A stretch of DNA of 64,000 bases from Hyphomicrobiales bacterium (GTDB lineage: Bacteria; Pseudomonadota; Alphaproteobacteria; Rhizobiales; Beijerinckiaceae). Positions 1 through 12,480 of this stretch are shown here, in pieces (the stretch's first letter is position 1; each line of letters begins with the position of its first letter). A program made the translations under genes and the position numbers. The stretch lies in NCBI GenBank assembly GCA_027489955.1, contig JAIXYZ010000007.1:124001-188000 (forward strand), written 5' to 3'. The notes under the pieces are model-generated. The model made no database searches and was not told where the DNA came from. It was given only the letters and a program-made list of their open reading frames with translations.

Positions 1-219
1 CTTCTTGCCGAGCACACCGCCCTTCTTGTTCTGCTCCTCGATGAGGAACAGCATCGTGTCCTTCAGCGTGGTCTCGGAAATCGCCATCGTTCCCGAGAGC
101 GAGTGGAGGATGCCGACCTTGATGGTCTCCTGCGCCTGCGCGCCGCCGGCGAGGCCGAGCGCGATCGCCGCGGCGGCCAACCCGCGGGCATGTTTGAAAG
201 CCTTCCCCATCATTGACAT
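1..219 (-). CDS. urtA: Urea ABC transporter substrate-binding protein UrtA (5' part only)
   Basis: Periplasmic receptor of the UrtABCDE urea importer. Only the first 73 codons lie in the window; the gene continues past base 1. After MSMMGKAF there is a Sec signal peptide (hydrophobic [12 protein letters not shown], likely cut after AQA), and the mature protein opens with [19 protein letters not shown]. That opening is characteristic of UrtA rather than of other branched-chain amino-acid receptors. Three ATG codons (219, 213, 210) could start it; I chose the first. A candidate sigma-54 promoter sits about 50-65 bases upstream, which fits nitrogen control of urea uptake. Family identity is confident; the rest of the operon is outside the window and inferred. 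Confidence 0.85.
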   Translation of the reverse strand, partial: MSMMGKAFKHARGLAAAAIALGLAGGAQAQETIKVGILHSLSGTMAISETTLKDTMLFLIEEQNKKGGVLGKK

Positions 220-530
220 GTATTTTGTCTCCGCTAGCGCCTGTCGGGAGGCGCCATCGGCTGGAGTTCGCAAGGCCCATGCCAGCGGATAGCCGGATGT
301 TGCACCGCGAAAGAATCATCGCGATTCACCGCTTCGCTGCCTCCGGGCAGACGCTCATCCGCACAAGTTTTCGGCAGATTCGATCTGCTGGCGTCGAATG
401 AGGCAGATTCAATGCGTCCTGTGCATCGTTTCGTCGGGGCCGGGAACCAACCGTCGACGGCGGCGTTATCGCTGACCGGCCAGCCGCCGATCGGGCAGCG
501 CAACGCCGGGGATAGACCGGAAGGATCGCC
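220..530. other. Divergent intergenic region, urtA / PRC-barrel gene
   Basis: About 310 bases without a convincing gene between two divergent genes. The urtA-proximal half carries the candidate sigma-54 promoter. I see no clear sigma-70 promoter for the rightward gene and no repeat. Confidence 0.6.
269..284 (-). promoter_or_regulatory. Candidate sigma-54 (-24/-12) promoter of urtA
   Basis: Read on the minus strand the sequence is TGGCATGGGCCTTGCG: GG and GC separated by exactly 10 bases, close to the RpoN consensus TGGCAC-N5-TTGC. It lies about 50-65 bases upstream of the urtA ATG. Urea importers are commonly under NtrC/RpoN control, so the match is biologically sensible. No clear paired NtrC site was found upstream. 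Confidence 0.5.
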
Positions 531-926
531 ATGCAGGACCAGGCCCAATCCATGCAGCCCGCATCGACCGAAACCACGTCCAGCCACGCGCTGATCGCCA
601 GCGATCGCGTGGAAGGCACCGAGGTCCGCCGGCCCGACGGCGAGTATCTCGGCCGCATCGAACGGATCATGATCGACAAGCTGACCGGCCGCAGCGCCTA
701 CGCAGTCATGAGCTTCGGCGGCTTCATGGGCTTCGGCGAGGAGCACTACCCGATCCCGTGGACGAAGCTGAACTACAACCCTTCGCTCGACGCCTACGAG
801 CTCGCGATCACCGAGGACGAATTGCGCAACGCGCCCAAGGGCGCCGTCGAGACCGACTGGCGCGACCGGGAATGGGAGACTCGGCTGCACGACTATTACC
901 GCATGCAGCCTTACTGGGGTTACTGA
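531..926 (+). CDS. PRC-barrel domain protein
   Basis: Small soluble protein of 131 residues with one PRC-barrel domain (about residues 22-105). The core has the pattern GTEVRRPDGEYLGRIERIMID, then GRSAYAVMSFGGFMGFGEEHYPIPW, and ends with a Trp/Tyr-rich tail (YYRMQPYWGY). PRC barrels occur in photosynthetic reaction-centre H subunits and in RimM; stand-alone versions like this one are common in alphaproteobacteria and mostly uncharacterised, often linked to stress. There is no signal peptide. It stands alone, divergent from urtA, and is followed by a GC-rich hairpin. Family call is strong; no specific function can be given. Confidence 0.85.
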   Translation: MQDQAQSMQPASTETTSSHALIASDRVEGTEVRRPDGEYLGRIERIMIDKLTGRSAYAVMSFGGFMGFGEEHYPIPWTKLNYNPSLDAYELAITEDELRNAPKGAVETDWRDREWETRLHDYYRMQPYWGY

Positions 927-928
927 CC

Positions 929-949
929 CCGGCGCCGTTCGGGCGCCGG
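929..949 (+). terminator. GC-rich hairpin after the PRC-barrel gene
   Basis: Perfect 8-bp stem CCGGCGCC / GGCGCCGG with a 5-base loop, starting two bases after the stop codon. There is no T run after it, so it may be a weak or factor-assisted terminator, or may only protect the 3' end. Confidence 0.35.
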
Positions 950-1066
950 ACGATGCGAGGGGGCAAAGACGTTGGGGCTATTCGGGCTTGCCGGCTTAGG
1001 GCCGGTCGGGGCTGAAGGCGCGGGCGGTGTGCATGCCGGCAATTCGCTTGCCGGCACCCCGCCCCT

Positions 1067-4000
1067 ATGGTCAGGTGCGGCATGACGGCCGCGCCCGACC
1101 TTGCTGAAGGCCGAACCGGTTTCTTCAGCTCGATCCGGGGCAGGCTCCTCCTGCTGACCCTGGGTCTTCTTGTCCCGGGCCTCCTGGCCGGCGGGCTGCT
1201 GAGCTACGACGTCTTCCTGCAGACCCGGCGAAGCCAGGAACAGCAGCTCGCGGAAACCGCAAGAGCGCTCACGCTGGTCGTCGACCGCGAGTTCGCCCTG
1301 GCCAGCACGGTCGGCCGGGTTTTGGCGACGTCGAGCGCCATCGCCGCCGGCGATTTCGACCAGTTCGCCGACCGCGCCCGCCGCGCCATCGTGCGGCCAG
1401 GCATGTGGGTCACGATTGCCGATCCCGACGGCAGGCAGCTTGTGTCCACGGGCGAAGGCGACGACGCCACGCGCGCGCCGCCGCTGCGGCCGGAGGAGGT
1501 GGCAAGGCTCCGCGCCGGAGAGGAAGTCGTCAGCAATCTCGTGCAGACGGCGGACGGGCCGCCCGTCGTCGTGATCCGCATCCCGGTGAACGGCGGCGCC
1601 GGCCTCACGCACGTCCTGTCCGTGGTGATGCGCCCGTCCGTGCTCGCCAAGGTTCTCGCGGACCAGGACCTTCCCCCGGACTGGATCGGCACGCTGCTCG
1701 ATCGCGAGTTCACCGTCGTCGCGCGCAATCGCGGCGAGGCGCTGGTCGGCCGCAAGGCGACGCCCGACGTCATCGCCGCCGCGACCCAATACCGCGACTA
1801 CGTCATGGAGAGCGTCTCCCTCGACGGACGCCGCACCTATCTCGCCTTTTCCCGTTCCCCGTCCTTCGACTGGACATTCGTCGTCGCCGTGCCCCGCGCG
1901 GAAGCCGGCGGCGCGTTCAGCCGCCAGTTTGCCCTGCTGCTCGGCACGGGCCTTCTCCTGGTCGTCCTCGGCGTCGCGCTCTCGGCCGGCGTCGCGCGGT
2001 CGATCTCCCGTCCCGTGGAGCATCTCGCCCAATCCGCCGCCGCGCTCGGCGCCGGGCGGCCCCCGGAAATCCCTCCCGGCTCGATCCGCGAGACGACCGC
2101 GGTGGCCCGCGCCCTGCGCGAGGCCGAGCGCTCGCTCGCCCTGCGGGACCAGGAGCTGCGCGAGAGCGAGACGCGCCTGCGTCTTGCCATCCAGGCGACC
2201 GGGATCGGCACCTGGGACGTCGACGTCGTCAACGGCACGCGAACCTGGTCGCCGGAGTTCCGCGAGATCATCGGGCTGCCGCCCGACGCCCCCGCCGACC
2301 AGCAGGCCTTCGCCGCACTGATCCATCCCGACGACCGCGACCGCGTGAACGCCCGCTATGCCGCCGCCTTCTCCGATCCCGCGCAGGCCCACTACGCCGC
2401 CGATTTCCGCATCCTGAGGTCGGGCGATGGCGGCCTGCGCTGGGTGCGCACCGAAGGGCGCATCGCCTTCGAGAACGGCCGCGCCGTCCGCGGCGTCGGC
2501 ACGATCCTGGACATCACCGAGCAGCAGCGCGTGGAAGCCGAGCTGCGGCGGGCGCTGGCCAATGCCGAGCGCTATGTCGGGCAGCTGCAGGCGCTGGCGG
2601 GCGCGTCCCTGTCCGTGAGCCGGGCCCGGTCGGCCGCCGATATCCTGGAGGCCCTGGCCCGGGCGGCCCGCGACATCATCGAGGCACGCGGCGCCGCCGT
2701 CAGCCTCGCCTGCCCCGGCGATCCGGGCGATGCCGCCCATGCGGCCTTCCCCGCGGACTTCGACATCCCGCCGCCAAGGGCCGACGGACTCGACGTCGAG
2801 GCCTGCCATACCGGACGGCCGGTCCACGGCTCGGACGGCACGTGGATCGCCGTGCCGCTCGTGCGCCGCGACGGGCAGAATCTCGGCCTCATGCAGGTGG
2901 TCGAGGCCGCAGCCGGCCCGTTCACGCCCGCCGACGAGGCGCTGCTGGTCCAGCTCGCCCAGCTCGGCTCCGCCGCGCTCGAGCAGGCGCAGGCCGAGCA
3001 GGCCATGCGCGAGAGCGAGGAGCGGTTCCGCTCCATGGCAGACGGCGCACCCGCGCTGATCTGGATGACCGACGCGGAGGGGCGGACGAATTTCGCCAAC
3101 CGCTATTTCAAGACTCTGCTCGGCCTCGATCCCGGCAAGGCCGTCGGCCCGGGCCTGCGGCAGGTGCTCCATCCCGACGACGCGGACCAGTTCTCCGCCT
3201 CCTTCATGGAGGCCTTTGCCGCGCGCTCGCGCTTCAGCGCCATGGTCCGCGTGTTCGACGCCCAGGGCGACATCCGCTGGCTGCGCAGCGAAGCCGCCCC
3301 GCGCATGGTGCGCACGCCCGAGGGCGAAACCTTCATGGGCTATGTCGGCTGCGACATCGACGTCACCGAGGCCAAGGTGACGACGGATGCCCTGGAGGAG
3401 CGCATCGCGGCGCGCACCCACGAGCTCGCCGAGGCCAATGCGCAACTCGTGGCGCAGATCGCCGAGCGCGAGCGCGTGGAGGCGACGCTCCGGCAGATGC
3501 AGCGCCTGGAGGCGGTGGGCCAGCTCACCGCGGGCGTCGCCCACGACTTCAACAACCTGCTGACGGTGATCATCGGCAATATCGGCTTCCTGGAGCGCGG
3601 CGCCGCCGACCCCTCCCGCGCCGATCCCGTCCGCACGACCCAGCGCCTCGGCCAGATCCGTATGGCGGCGGAACGCGGCGCCAAGCTCACCGCCCAGCTT
3701 CTCGCCTTCTCCCGGCGCCAGCGCCTGGACCCCACGCCGCTCGACCTCAACGAGACGGTCCTGGGGATGAGCGACCTGCTGCAATCGACCATGAGCGGCG
3801 CGATCCGCCTGGAGACGCGGCTGGCGCCGGACCTGTGGTCGGCGCTCGTCGACCCCACCCAGATCGAGCTGATCATCCTCAACCTGGCGATCAACGCCCG
3901 CGACGCCATGCGCGTCGGCGGCAGCCTGACCGTCACCACCGCGAACGTGACCCTGACCGAGGAATCGAGCCTGCCCGAAGAGCCGGTGCCGGGCGAATAC

Positions 4001-4669
4001 GTCGCGATCTCCGTGACGGACACGGGCACGGGCATGCCGGCGGACGTGCGCGCCAAGGTGTTCGAGCCGTTCTTCACCACCAAGGAGGTGGGCAAGGGCT
4101 CCGGCCTCGGCCTCAGCCAGGTGCTCGGCTTCGCCAAGCAGTCCGGCGGCGGCGTCGCGCTCGACACCGAGGAAGGCGTCGGCACGACGGTGACCGTCTA
4201 CCTGCCGCGCGCCGCCGCTCCCGCCGATCCACGCCCGGCCCTGGCCGAGGACGCGGGCACGCGCAGCCGCGGCAAGCGCCGCCCCATCGTGCTCATCGTC
4301 GACGACGACCATGCGGTGCGCGAGGTGACCGCGGCGACCCTGGAGGATCACGGCTACGACGTGCGCCAGGCCGAGAGCGGTGAGGCCTGCCTCGACATGC
4401 TCGGCCAGAAGGGGGCGGTGGACCTGCTCCTTCTCGATTTCGCCATGCCCGGCATGAACGGCGGCGAGGTGGCCAAGGCCGCCAAGGAGCTGCGCGGCGA
4501 CGTTCCCATCGTCTTCATCACGGGCTACGCCGATTTCGGCGCGCTGAGGGAAGCCGGCGATCACCCCGTCGTGCAGAAGCCGTTCCGCGACGAGGACCTG
4601 ATCGACACGGTCAGACGGGCGCTGGCCCGCGAGGTGCGCGGCAACCCGATGGCCGAGGCGGAGGCCTGA
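1067..4669 (+). CDS. Hybrid sensor histidine kinase/response regulator (PAS-GAF-PAS)
   Basis: Membrane sensor kinase of 1200 residues. Order: TM helix about 26-46, periplasmic sensor (Cache-like) about 50-285, second TM about 288-310, HAMP-like linker, PAS about 370-490, GAF-like about 505-645, PAS about 650-775, coiled linker, HisKA with H box GVAHDFNN (His826), HATPase with N box NLAINARDAM, G box VTDTGTGMP and a GSGLGLS loop, then a C-terminal receiver with VDDDH acidic cluster, Asp1124 in LLLLDFAMPGMNG, and Lys in VQKPF. All catalytic motifs are intact, so it should autophosphorylate and pass phosphate to its own receiver. No cognate output regulator is adjacent, and the signal is unknown. 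ATG 1067 is used; ATG 1082 is an alternative. Confidence 0.92.
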   Translation: MVRCGMTAAPDLAEGRTGFFSSIRGRLLLLTLGLLVPGLLAGGLLSYDVFLQTRRSQEQQLAETARALTLVVDREFALASTVGRVLATSSAIAAGDFDQFADRARRAIVRPGMWVTIADPDGRQLVSTGEGDDATRAPPLRPEEVARLRAGEEVVSNLVQTADGPPVVVIRIPVNGGAGLTHVLSVVMRPSVLAKVLADQDLPPDWIGTLLDREFTVVARNRGEALVGRKATPDVIAAATQYRDYVMESVSLDGRRTYLAFSRSPSFDWTFVVAVPRAEAGGAFSRQFALLLGTGLLLVVLGVALSAGVARSISRPVEHLAQSAAALGAGRPPEIPPGSIRETTAVARALREAERSLALRDQELRESETRLRLAIQATGIGTWDVDVVNGTRTWSPEFREIIGLPPDAPADQQAFAALIHPDDRDRVNARYAAAFSDPAQAHYAADFRILRSGDGGLRWVRTEGRIAFENGRAVRGVGTILDITEQQRVEAELRRALANAERYVGQLQALAGASLSVSRARSAADILEALARAARDIIEARGAAVSLACPGDPGDAAHAAFPADFDIPPPRADGLDVEACHTGRPVHGSDGTWIAVPLVRRDGQNLGLMQVVEAAAGPFTPADEALLVQLAQLGSAALEQAQAEQAMRESEERFRSMADGAPALIWMTDAEGRTNFANRYFKTLLGLDPGKAVGPGLRQVLHPDDADQFSASFMEAFAARSRFSAMVRVFDAQGDIRWLRSEAAPRMVRTPEGETFMGYVGCDIDVTEAKVTTDALEERIAARTHELAEANAQLVAQIAERERVEATLRQMQRLEAVGQLTAGVAHDFNNLLTVIIGNIGFLERGAADPSRADPVRTTQRLGQIRMAAERGAKLTAQLLAFSRRQRLDPTPLDLNETVLGMSDLLQSTMSGAIRLETRLAPDLWSALVDPTQIELIILNLAINARDAMRVGGSLTVTTANVTLTEESSLPEEPVPGEYVAISVTDTGTGMPADVRAKVFEPFFTTKEVGKGSGLGLSQVLGFAKQSGGGVALDTEEGVGTTVTVYLPRAAAPADPRPALAEDAGTRSRGKRRPIVLIVDDDHAVREVTAATLEDHGYDVRQAESGEACLDMLGQKGAVDLLLLDFAMPGMNGGEVAKAAKELRGDVPIVFITGYADFGALREAGDHPVVQKPFRDEDLIDTVRRALAREVRGNPMAEAEA

Positions 4670-4681
4670 CCGTGAAGGCCC

Positions 4682-6847
4682 TTAGGCCGCCGGCCGCTTC
4701 TGGGCGTAGCCGAGCTGCTGGTTGAGCTGGTCGAGCAGCGCTGCCGCCGCCGCCGCGATATTGGTGCCCGGCGGGAAGATCGCCGCGGCGCCCGCGTCCT
4801 TGAGCGCGTCCATGTCGCCCGGCGGGATGACGCCGCCGACCACGACCATGATGTCCGGCCGCCCGGCCTTGGCGAGCGCTTCGCGCAGCTGCGGCACCAG
4901 GGTCAGGTGCCCCGCCGCCAGCGAGGAGACGCCCACCACGTGGACGCCGCCTTCAATCGCCTGCTGCGCGGTTTCCTCGGGCGTTGCGAAGAGCGGGCCG
5001 ATCTCCACCTCGAAGCCGAGATCGGCGAAGGCTGAGGCGATCACCTTCTGCCCGCGGTCGTGCCCGTCCTGCCCCATCTTGGCGACGAGGATCTTCGGCT
5101 TGCGCCCGTCATTGGCAGCGAAGTCCTGCACCATCATCTCGACCCGCTCGACCTCCGGCGCGGAATCGCCGCGCGCGGCCTCGCTGCGATAGACGCCCGA
5201 GATCGCCTTGATCGGCGCCTTGTGGCGGCCCCAGACCTTCTCCAGCGCGTAGGAAATCTCGCCGACGGTGGCCTTGGCGCGGGCGGCGTCCACGGCCAGC
5301 GCCAGCAGGTTGCCCTCGCCCGTGTCCGCCGACCGCGTCAGCGCGTCGAGCGCGGCCGCGACCGCCTCCTCGTCCCGCTCGGCCCGCAGCCGGTCGAGCT
5401 TGGCGAGCTGCGCCTTGCGCACCGCCGAATTGTCGACCTTGAGCACGTCGATGGGCGCTTCGCCGTCCGGGCGATACCGGTTGACGCCGATCAGCACCTG
5501 CTCGCCGGAATCGATGCGCGCCTGCGTGCGGGCGGCCGCCTCCTCGATGCGCAGCTTCGGGATGCCGGCCTCGATGGCCTTCGCCATGCCGCCGAGCTTC
5601 TCGATCTCCGCCAGATGCAGACGGGCCTTCCCGGCCAGTTCGTGGGTCAGCCGCTCGACATAGGCCGAGCCGCCCCACGGATCGATGATCCGCGTGGTGC
5701 CGCTTTCCTGCTGCAGCACGATCTGCGTGTTGCGGGCGATGCGGGCGGAAAAGTCCGTCGGCAGGGCCAGGGCCTCGTCCAGCGCGTTGGTGTGGAGCGA
5801 CTGCGTATGGCCTTGCGTCGCCGCCATCGCTTCCACGCAGGTGCGCACGACGTTGTTGAACACGTCCTGCGCCGCCAGCGACCAGCCCGAGGTCTGGCAA
5901 TGGGTCCTGAGCGGCAGCGACTTGTCGGATTTCGGGGAGAAGCCCCGCACCAGCTCCGTCCAGAGGAGGCGCGCCGCGCGCAGCTTCGCCACCTCCATGA
6001 AGAAGTTCATGCCGATGGCCCAGAAGAAGGAGAGCCGCGGGGCGAAGGCGTCGATGTCGAGCCCGGCCTTGAGCCCGGCCCGGATGTACTCGACGCCGTC
6101 GGCGAGCGTGTAGGCCAGTTCCAGGTCCTGCGTCGCCCCCGCCTCCTGCATGTGGTAGCCGGAGATCGAGATCGAGTTGAACTTCGGCATGTGCGCCGAG
6201 GTGTAGGCGAAGATGTCGCCGATGATCCGCATCGACCCCTCGGGGGGGTAGATATAGGTGTTGCGGACCATGAACTCCTTGAGAATGTCGTTCTGGATCG
6301 TACCGGCGAGCTTTTCGGGCGCCACGCCCTGCTCCTCGGCGGCGACGATGTAGAGCGCCATGATCGGCAGGACGGCGCCGTTCATGGTCATCGACACGCT
6401 CATCTGGTCGAGGGGAATCCCTGAGAACAGCGTGCGCATGTCGTAGATGGAATCGATCGCGACGCCCGCCATGCCGACATCGCCCGCCACGCGCGGATGG
6501 TCGCTGTCATAGCCGCGATGGGTGGCGAGGTCGAAGGCGACCGACAGGCCCTTCTGCCCCGCCGCCAGGTTCCGCCGGTAGAAGGCGTTGGAATCCTCGG
6601 CCGTGGAGAAGCCGGCATATTGCCGGATTGTCCAGGGCTGGTTGACGTACATGGTCGGGTACGGGCCGCGCAGAAACGGCGGCAGGCCCGGGAACGAATC
6701 CACAGCGGGCAGGCCTTCGCGGTCCGCCGCGCCGTAGGCGGGCTTGACCGGGATGCCCTCGGGCGTGGTCCAGGGCGCGCCATCGATGCGCCCCGCCGCC
6801 CCGGGCCGCTTCCATTCCACGCCGCCGAAATCGGGGATCGCGCTCAT
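4682..6847 (-). CDS. mutA: Methylmalonyl-CoA mutase, large (catalytic, B12-binding) subunit
   Basis: Isomerises (R)-methylmalonyl-CoA to succinyl-CoA with adenosylcobalamin; 721 residues. The N-terminal TIM barrel includes the active-site stretch [17 protein letters not shown] and [18 protein letters not shown]. The C-terminal cobalamin domain has the DxHxxG motif in [12 protein letters not shown] (lower-axial His596) and a GVSSLAAGH loop. The start is the ATG that overlaps the stop of the upstream small-subunit gene by 4 bases (ATGA); an open frame continues 83 codons further but that extension is low-complexity and antisense to nothing conserved, so I rejected it. Last gene of pccB-pccA-mutB-mutA. 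Convergent with the kinase gene, 12 bases apart. In literature the gene is also called scpA or bhbA; subunit letters differ between species. Confidence 0.96.
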   Translation of the reverse strand: MSAIPDFGGVEWKRPGAAGRIDGAPWTTPEGIPVKPAYGAADREGLPAVDSFPGLPPFLRGPYPTMYVNQPWTIRQYAGFSTAEDSNAFYRRNLAAGQKGLSVAFDLATHRGYDSDHPRVAGDVGMAGVAIDSIYDMRTLFSGIPLDQMSVSMTMNGAVLPIMALYIVAAEEQGVAPEKLAGTIQNDILKEFMVRNTYIYPPEGSMRIIGDIFAYTSAHMPKFNSISISGYHMQEAGATQDLELAYTLADGVEYIRAGLKAGLDIDAFAPRLSFFWAIGMNFFMEVAKLRAARLLWTELVRGFSPKSDKSLPLRTHCQTSGWSLAAQDVFNNVVRTCVEAMAATQGHTQSLHTNALDEALALPTDFSARIARNTQIVLQQESGTTRIIDPWGGSAYVERLTHELAGKARLHLAEIEKLGGMAKAIEAGIPKLRIEEAAARTQARIDSGEQVLIGVNRYRPDGEAPIDVLKVDNSAVRKAQLAKLDRLRAERDEEAVAAALDALTRSADTGEGNLLALAVDAARAKATVGEISYALEKVWGRHKAPIKAISGVYRSEAARGDSAPEVERVEMMVQDFAANDGRKPKILVAKMGQDGHDRGQKVIASAFADLGFEVEIGPLFATPEETAQQAIEGGVHVVGVSSLAAGHLTLVPQLREALAKAGRPDIMVVVGGVIPPGDMDALKDAGAAAIFPPGTNIAAAAAALLDQLNQQLGYAQKRPAA

Positions 6848-8725
6848 GCCGTCTCCTCCGCCTCCCGCTCCGCAGACCGGTGGGCCGCCTCCAGGAAGGC
6901 CAGCGCATCGCAGCCCGCGAAGGCGAACCCGTCGATCCCGGCGGCCCGCAGGGCGCCCTCGCCCTCGCCCGGGCGGCCCGCCAGGTAGATGCCGGCCGCG
7001 CCCGCGTCCTTCAGGGCTTGCGCCGCCAGCGTCGCCATCGTGCCGTCCGTTTCGGGCGCCGCAATGGCATACACCTCGTCGGACGAGCACAGGCACGCGA
7101 GCGCAGCGCCCGATGCCCTGAACGCGGACACGAGGTCCTCCAGCGTCGGAAAGCCGTCATTGCCGATCGCCTCGATCCCGCCCGCCTCGAACAGGCTGCG
7201 CGCGAAGGTGGCGCGCGCGGTGAAGGCGGCGACGGGGCCGAGATTGGCCAGGAACACCCGCGGCGGCGCGCCGTGGATGAGGGCTGCCTCGTCCGCCAGG
7301 TCGCGCAGCCGCTCGAACGGTGCGGCGGCCCGCTGGGGCGCGAGCGGGGCGAAGGCGCCGATCGGCTTGGGCGCCGGGCGGGTTTGCGCCTCCAGCGTGC
7401 CGACCGGCAGTTCCGCCAGGTGCGGATAGTCACTGACGCCGGTGATGGGGAGCTTGCGCCGGCCGATATCGGCATCGCGCGCCTTGCGGACGGCCGCGAC
7501 ACGGGCCTGGAACGTGCCGGCCTCCAGCGCGCGGACGATGCCGCCCTCGCGCTCGATCTCCTGGAAGAGGGCCCACGCGCTCGCGCACAGGCCGTCGGTC
7601 AGCGCCTCGAACCCGCCCGCACCCGCCGCCGGATCGGACACGCGCCAGAGATGGGCTTCCTCCATGAGGACGAGCTGGGTGTTGCGGGCGAGCCGCCGGG
7701 CGAAAGCGTCGGGAAGGCCCAGCGCCCGGGTGAACGGCTGGACGCCGATGCTGTCGGCGCCCCCGATCGCGCCGGCGAAGCAGCCCAGCGTGCCGCGCAG
7801 GAGATTCACCCACGGGTCGCGGCGGGTGAGCATGCGCCAGGCCGTCTCGGCATGGACCGCGAGCGGCTGCGGCTCGAGCCCGCAGGCTTCGTCCATCCGG
7901 GCAAAGAGCAGCCTCAGCGCGCGCAGCTTGGCGACGGAGAGGAAGACGTCCGCATCGACGGCGAGGGTCGCGCCGATCAGCGCGCGGCCGCGACCCGGCG
8001 CGATGCCGGACGCATCGAGCGCCCGCAGCGCGGCAACCGCCGACGCCACGACGAAGGCCAGTTCCTGCGCCTCCGAGCCGCCGGCCTCGTGGACGACGCG
8101 TCCGTCCGCGCGGATGGGATGGCCGCCAAGGCCCGAGCCGGCGACCTCGCCGGCGATCGCGGCGAGGTTGGCCATGAGAGTGGCGGGATCGACCGGCGCG
8201 CCCCCGGCCCGCGCCATGTCGCCGACCGGGTCGAGCCCGATATCGATATGGAGCGCGTCGGCCGGCAGCGACCGGCGGGCGGCAAGACCGGTGGCGAGCG
8301 CCGCGACGCGGCGCCCATCGAAGGGCGCGGTCTCGAAGCGCAGGTGGACCGCATCCGCCATGACGCCGGCCAGCACGATGTCGAGGTCGGCGGCGTCGGC
8401 TATGGCGATGCCGTGGCCCCTAGCCGCGACCGAGCCCGAAAGGGCGAGCGTGAGGCCGGACGCGCCGTTCTCCACGTCAGCCAGGGCCTGCCGGTTCGCC
8501 GCTTCCGGATCGGGGATGTCGATCGCCTGAATGGCGGTCCAGCGAACCGCGCCGCGGCCATGGACCGGGACGGCATCCGCGCTGGCATAGAGCGGCTCGA
8601 TCGCCAGCCCGTCCGCCGTGCGCGCGGTGAGGCGCGCGGGATCGCCGCCTTTCAGCGCCTTCGTCACCGCCTGAAGCCAGGCGTCGCGGTCGGGCCCGGA
8701 GGCGGGAGCGGTCAAGGGCGCGCCC

Positions 8726-8751
<26 letters not shown>
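6844..8751 (-). CDS. mutB: Methylmalonyl-CoA mutase, small subunit
   Basis: Non-catalytic partner of the mutase heterodimer, 635 residues. It has the same barrel-plus-Rossmann layout as the large subunit but the C-terminal domain lacks the DxHxxG cobalamin motif (the corresponding stretch reads [15 protein letters not shown]), as expected for the small chain. The ATG at 8751 overlaps the end of pccA by 26 bases; a TTG at 8715 preceded by GAGGGC is a plausible alternative start. It is translationally coupled to mutA by an ATGA overlap. Naming of small and large subunits as mutA or mutB varies; the role is firm. Confidence 0.92.
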
Positions 8752-10738
<1,987 letters not shown>

Positions 10739-10747
10739 GCGGGGGCC

Positions 10748-12283
10748 CTAGAGCGGAATGTTGTCGTGCTTGCGCCAGGGGCGCTCGGCCTCCTTGTGGC
10801 GCAGCATGGCGAGCGCGCGGGCGATCCGCTTGCGCGTGGAGTGCGGCATGATCACGTCGTCGATATAGCCGCGCTCGGCGGCCACGAACGGCGACATGAA
10901 CCGGTCCTCGTATTCCTTGGTCCGGGCGGCGATCTTCTCCGGGTCGCCCAGATCGGCGCGGAAGATGATCTCGACCGCCCCCTTGGCGCCCATCACCGCG
11001 ATCTGCGCGCTCGGCCAGGCGTAGTTGACGTCCGCGCCCGTGTGCTTGGACGCCATGACGTCATAGGCGCCGCCGAAGGCTTTGCGGGTGATGATGGTGA
11101 CGAGCGGCACCGTCGCCTCCGAATAGGCGAAGAGCAGCTTGGCGCCGTGCTTGATCAGGCCGCCATATTCCTGCGCGGTGCCGGGCAGGAAGCCGGGCAC
11201 GTCCACGAAGGTGACGATCGGAATGCCGAAGGCGTCGCAGAAGCGCACGAAGCGCGCCGCCTTGCGGCTGGCATCCGCGTCGAGCACGCCGGCCAGCACC
11301 ATCGGCTGGTTGGCGACGATGCCGACCGTGCGCCCCTCGACCCGGGCGAAGCCGGTGACGATGTTGGCGGCGTAGGTCGCCTGGATCTCGAAGAAATCGC
11401 CCTCGTCCACGACCTTCAGGATCAGTTCCTTGATGTCGTAGGGCTTGTTGGGATTGTCCGGGATGAGCGTGTCCAGCGACATGTCCACCCGGTTCGGGAC
11501 GTCGTGGCTCGGCCATTCCGGCACGCCGTCGAGGTTGTTGGCGGGCAGGAAGTCGATGAGGCGGCGCATCTGCAGCAGCGCCTCGACGTCGTTCTCGTAG
11601 GCGCCGTCCGCCACCGACGATTTCGTCGTGTGGACCCGCGCGCCGCCGAGGTCTTCGGCTGTAACTGTTTCGTTTGTAACCGTCTTCACCACGTCCGGTC
11701 CGGTGACGAACATGTAGGACGTATCGCGGACCATGAAGATGAAGTCGGTCATGGCCGGGGAATAGACGTCGCCGCCGGCGCACGGGCCCATGATGACCGA
11801 GATCTGCGGGATGACGCCGGACGCGATAACGTTGCGGCGGAAGACCTCGCCGTAGCCGCCAAGCGCCGCGACGCCCTCCTGGATGCGCGCCCCGCCGGCA
11901 TCGAAGATGCCGACGATCGGCGCGCGCATCTTCACCGCCATGTCCTGGATCTTGGTGATCTTCTGGGCGTGGGTCTCCGACAGGGAGCCGCCGAAGACCG
12001 TGAAGTCCTTGGAGAAGACGAAGACGGTGCGACCGTTCACCGTGCCCCAGCCGGTGACGACGCCGTCGCCGGGAATCTTGTCGCCCTTGTCCATCCCGAA
12101 ATCCGTGCAGCGATGCTGCACGAACATGTCGAACTCCTCGAAGGAACCGGCATCCAGCAGGAGCTCGATCCGCTCCCGCGCCGTCAGCTTGCCCCTCTTG
12201 TGCTGGGCCGCGATGCGCTGCTCTCCGCCGCCGCAACGTGCCTGGACGCGGCGTTCCTCGAGCTTGTCTATGATATCGCGCAT
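10748..12283 (-). CDS. pccB: Propionyl-CoA carboxylase, beta (carboxyltransferase) subunit
   Basis: Transfers the carboxyl group from biotin to propionyl-CoA giving (S)-methylmalonyl-CoA; 511 residues, usual length. It starts [12 protein letters not shown], with the conserved [15 protein letters not shown]-type opening (here [15 protein letters not shown]), the glycine-rich acyl-CoA loops [20 protein letters not shown] and [13 protein letters not shown], and the C-terminal [17 protein letters not shown] and [13 protein letters not shown] motifs. GGGAGGGCAG lies upstream of the ATG. First gene of the operon. A short run of unusually AT-rich codons (about 11660-11690, TVTNETVT) stands out from its GC-rich surroundings. 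Confidence 0.96.
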   Translation of the reverse strand: MRDIIDKLEERRVQARCGGGEQRIAAQHKRGKLTARERIELLLDAGSFEEFDMFVQHRCTDFGMDKGDKIPGDGVVTGWGTVNGRTVFVFSKDFTVFGGSLSETHAQKITKIQDMAVKMRAPIVGIFDAGGARIQEGVAALGGYGEVFRRNVIASGVIPQISVIMGPCAGGDVYSPAMTDFIFMVRDTSYMFVTGPDVVKTVTNETVTAEDLGGARVHTTKSSVADGAYENDVEALLQMRRLIDFLPANNLDGVPEWPSHDVPNRVDMSLDTLIPDNPNKPYDIKELILKVVDEGDFFEIQATYAANIVTGFARVEGRTVGIVANQPMVLAGVLDADASRKAARFVRFCDAFGIPIVTFVDVPGFLPGTAQEYGGLIKHGAKLLFAYSEATVPLVTIITRKAFGGAYDVMASKHTGADVNYAWPSAQIAVMGAKGAVEIIFRADLGDPEKIAARTKEYEDRFMSPFVAAERGYIDDVIMPHSTRKRIARALAMLRHKEAERPWRKHDNIPL

Positions 12284-12480
12284 GCGCTTGCTGCCCTCCC
12301 GACGTCTTTTCGGCGCGGACTGTATGGCCGGTTTGCCATGGGCGTAAACCCGCTTCGCCGCAGAGCCCGATGCCCGCCGGTCATAACCAGAGGTTGCCGA
12401 CCGCGATCAAGCGACCGCGGCCCGCGAGAGCCTCATCACATCGGCGTAGAGGGAAATCGGGGCGCAGGCATTGGCCCGCG

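Noticed and set aside
920-4564. Minus-strand open frame of more than 1200 codons opposite the hybrid kinase
   Set aside because: It is a GC-driven shadow: the + strand frame holds all kinase motifs, and the antisense product is a His/Gly/Arg/Ala string with no domain.
6848-7096. 83-codon upstream extension of the mutase large subunit
   Set aside because: It reads the small-subunit gene in another frame (Gly/Arg-rich), while the ATG at 6847 overlaps the upstream stop and matches family starts.
12284-12480. Possible small gene between ugd and pccB
   Set aside because: Short open frames here lack ribosome sites and sensible composition; treated as intergenic.
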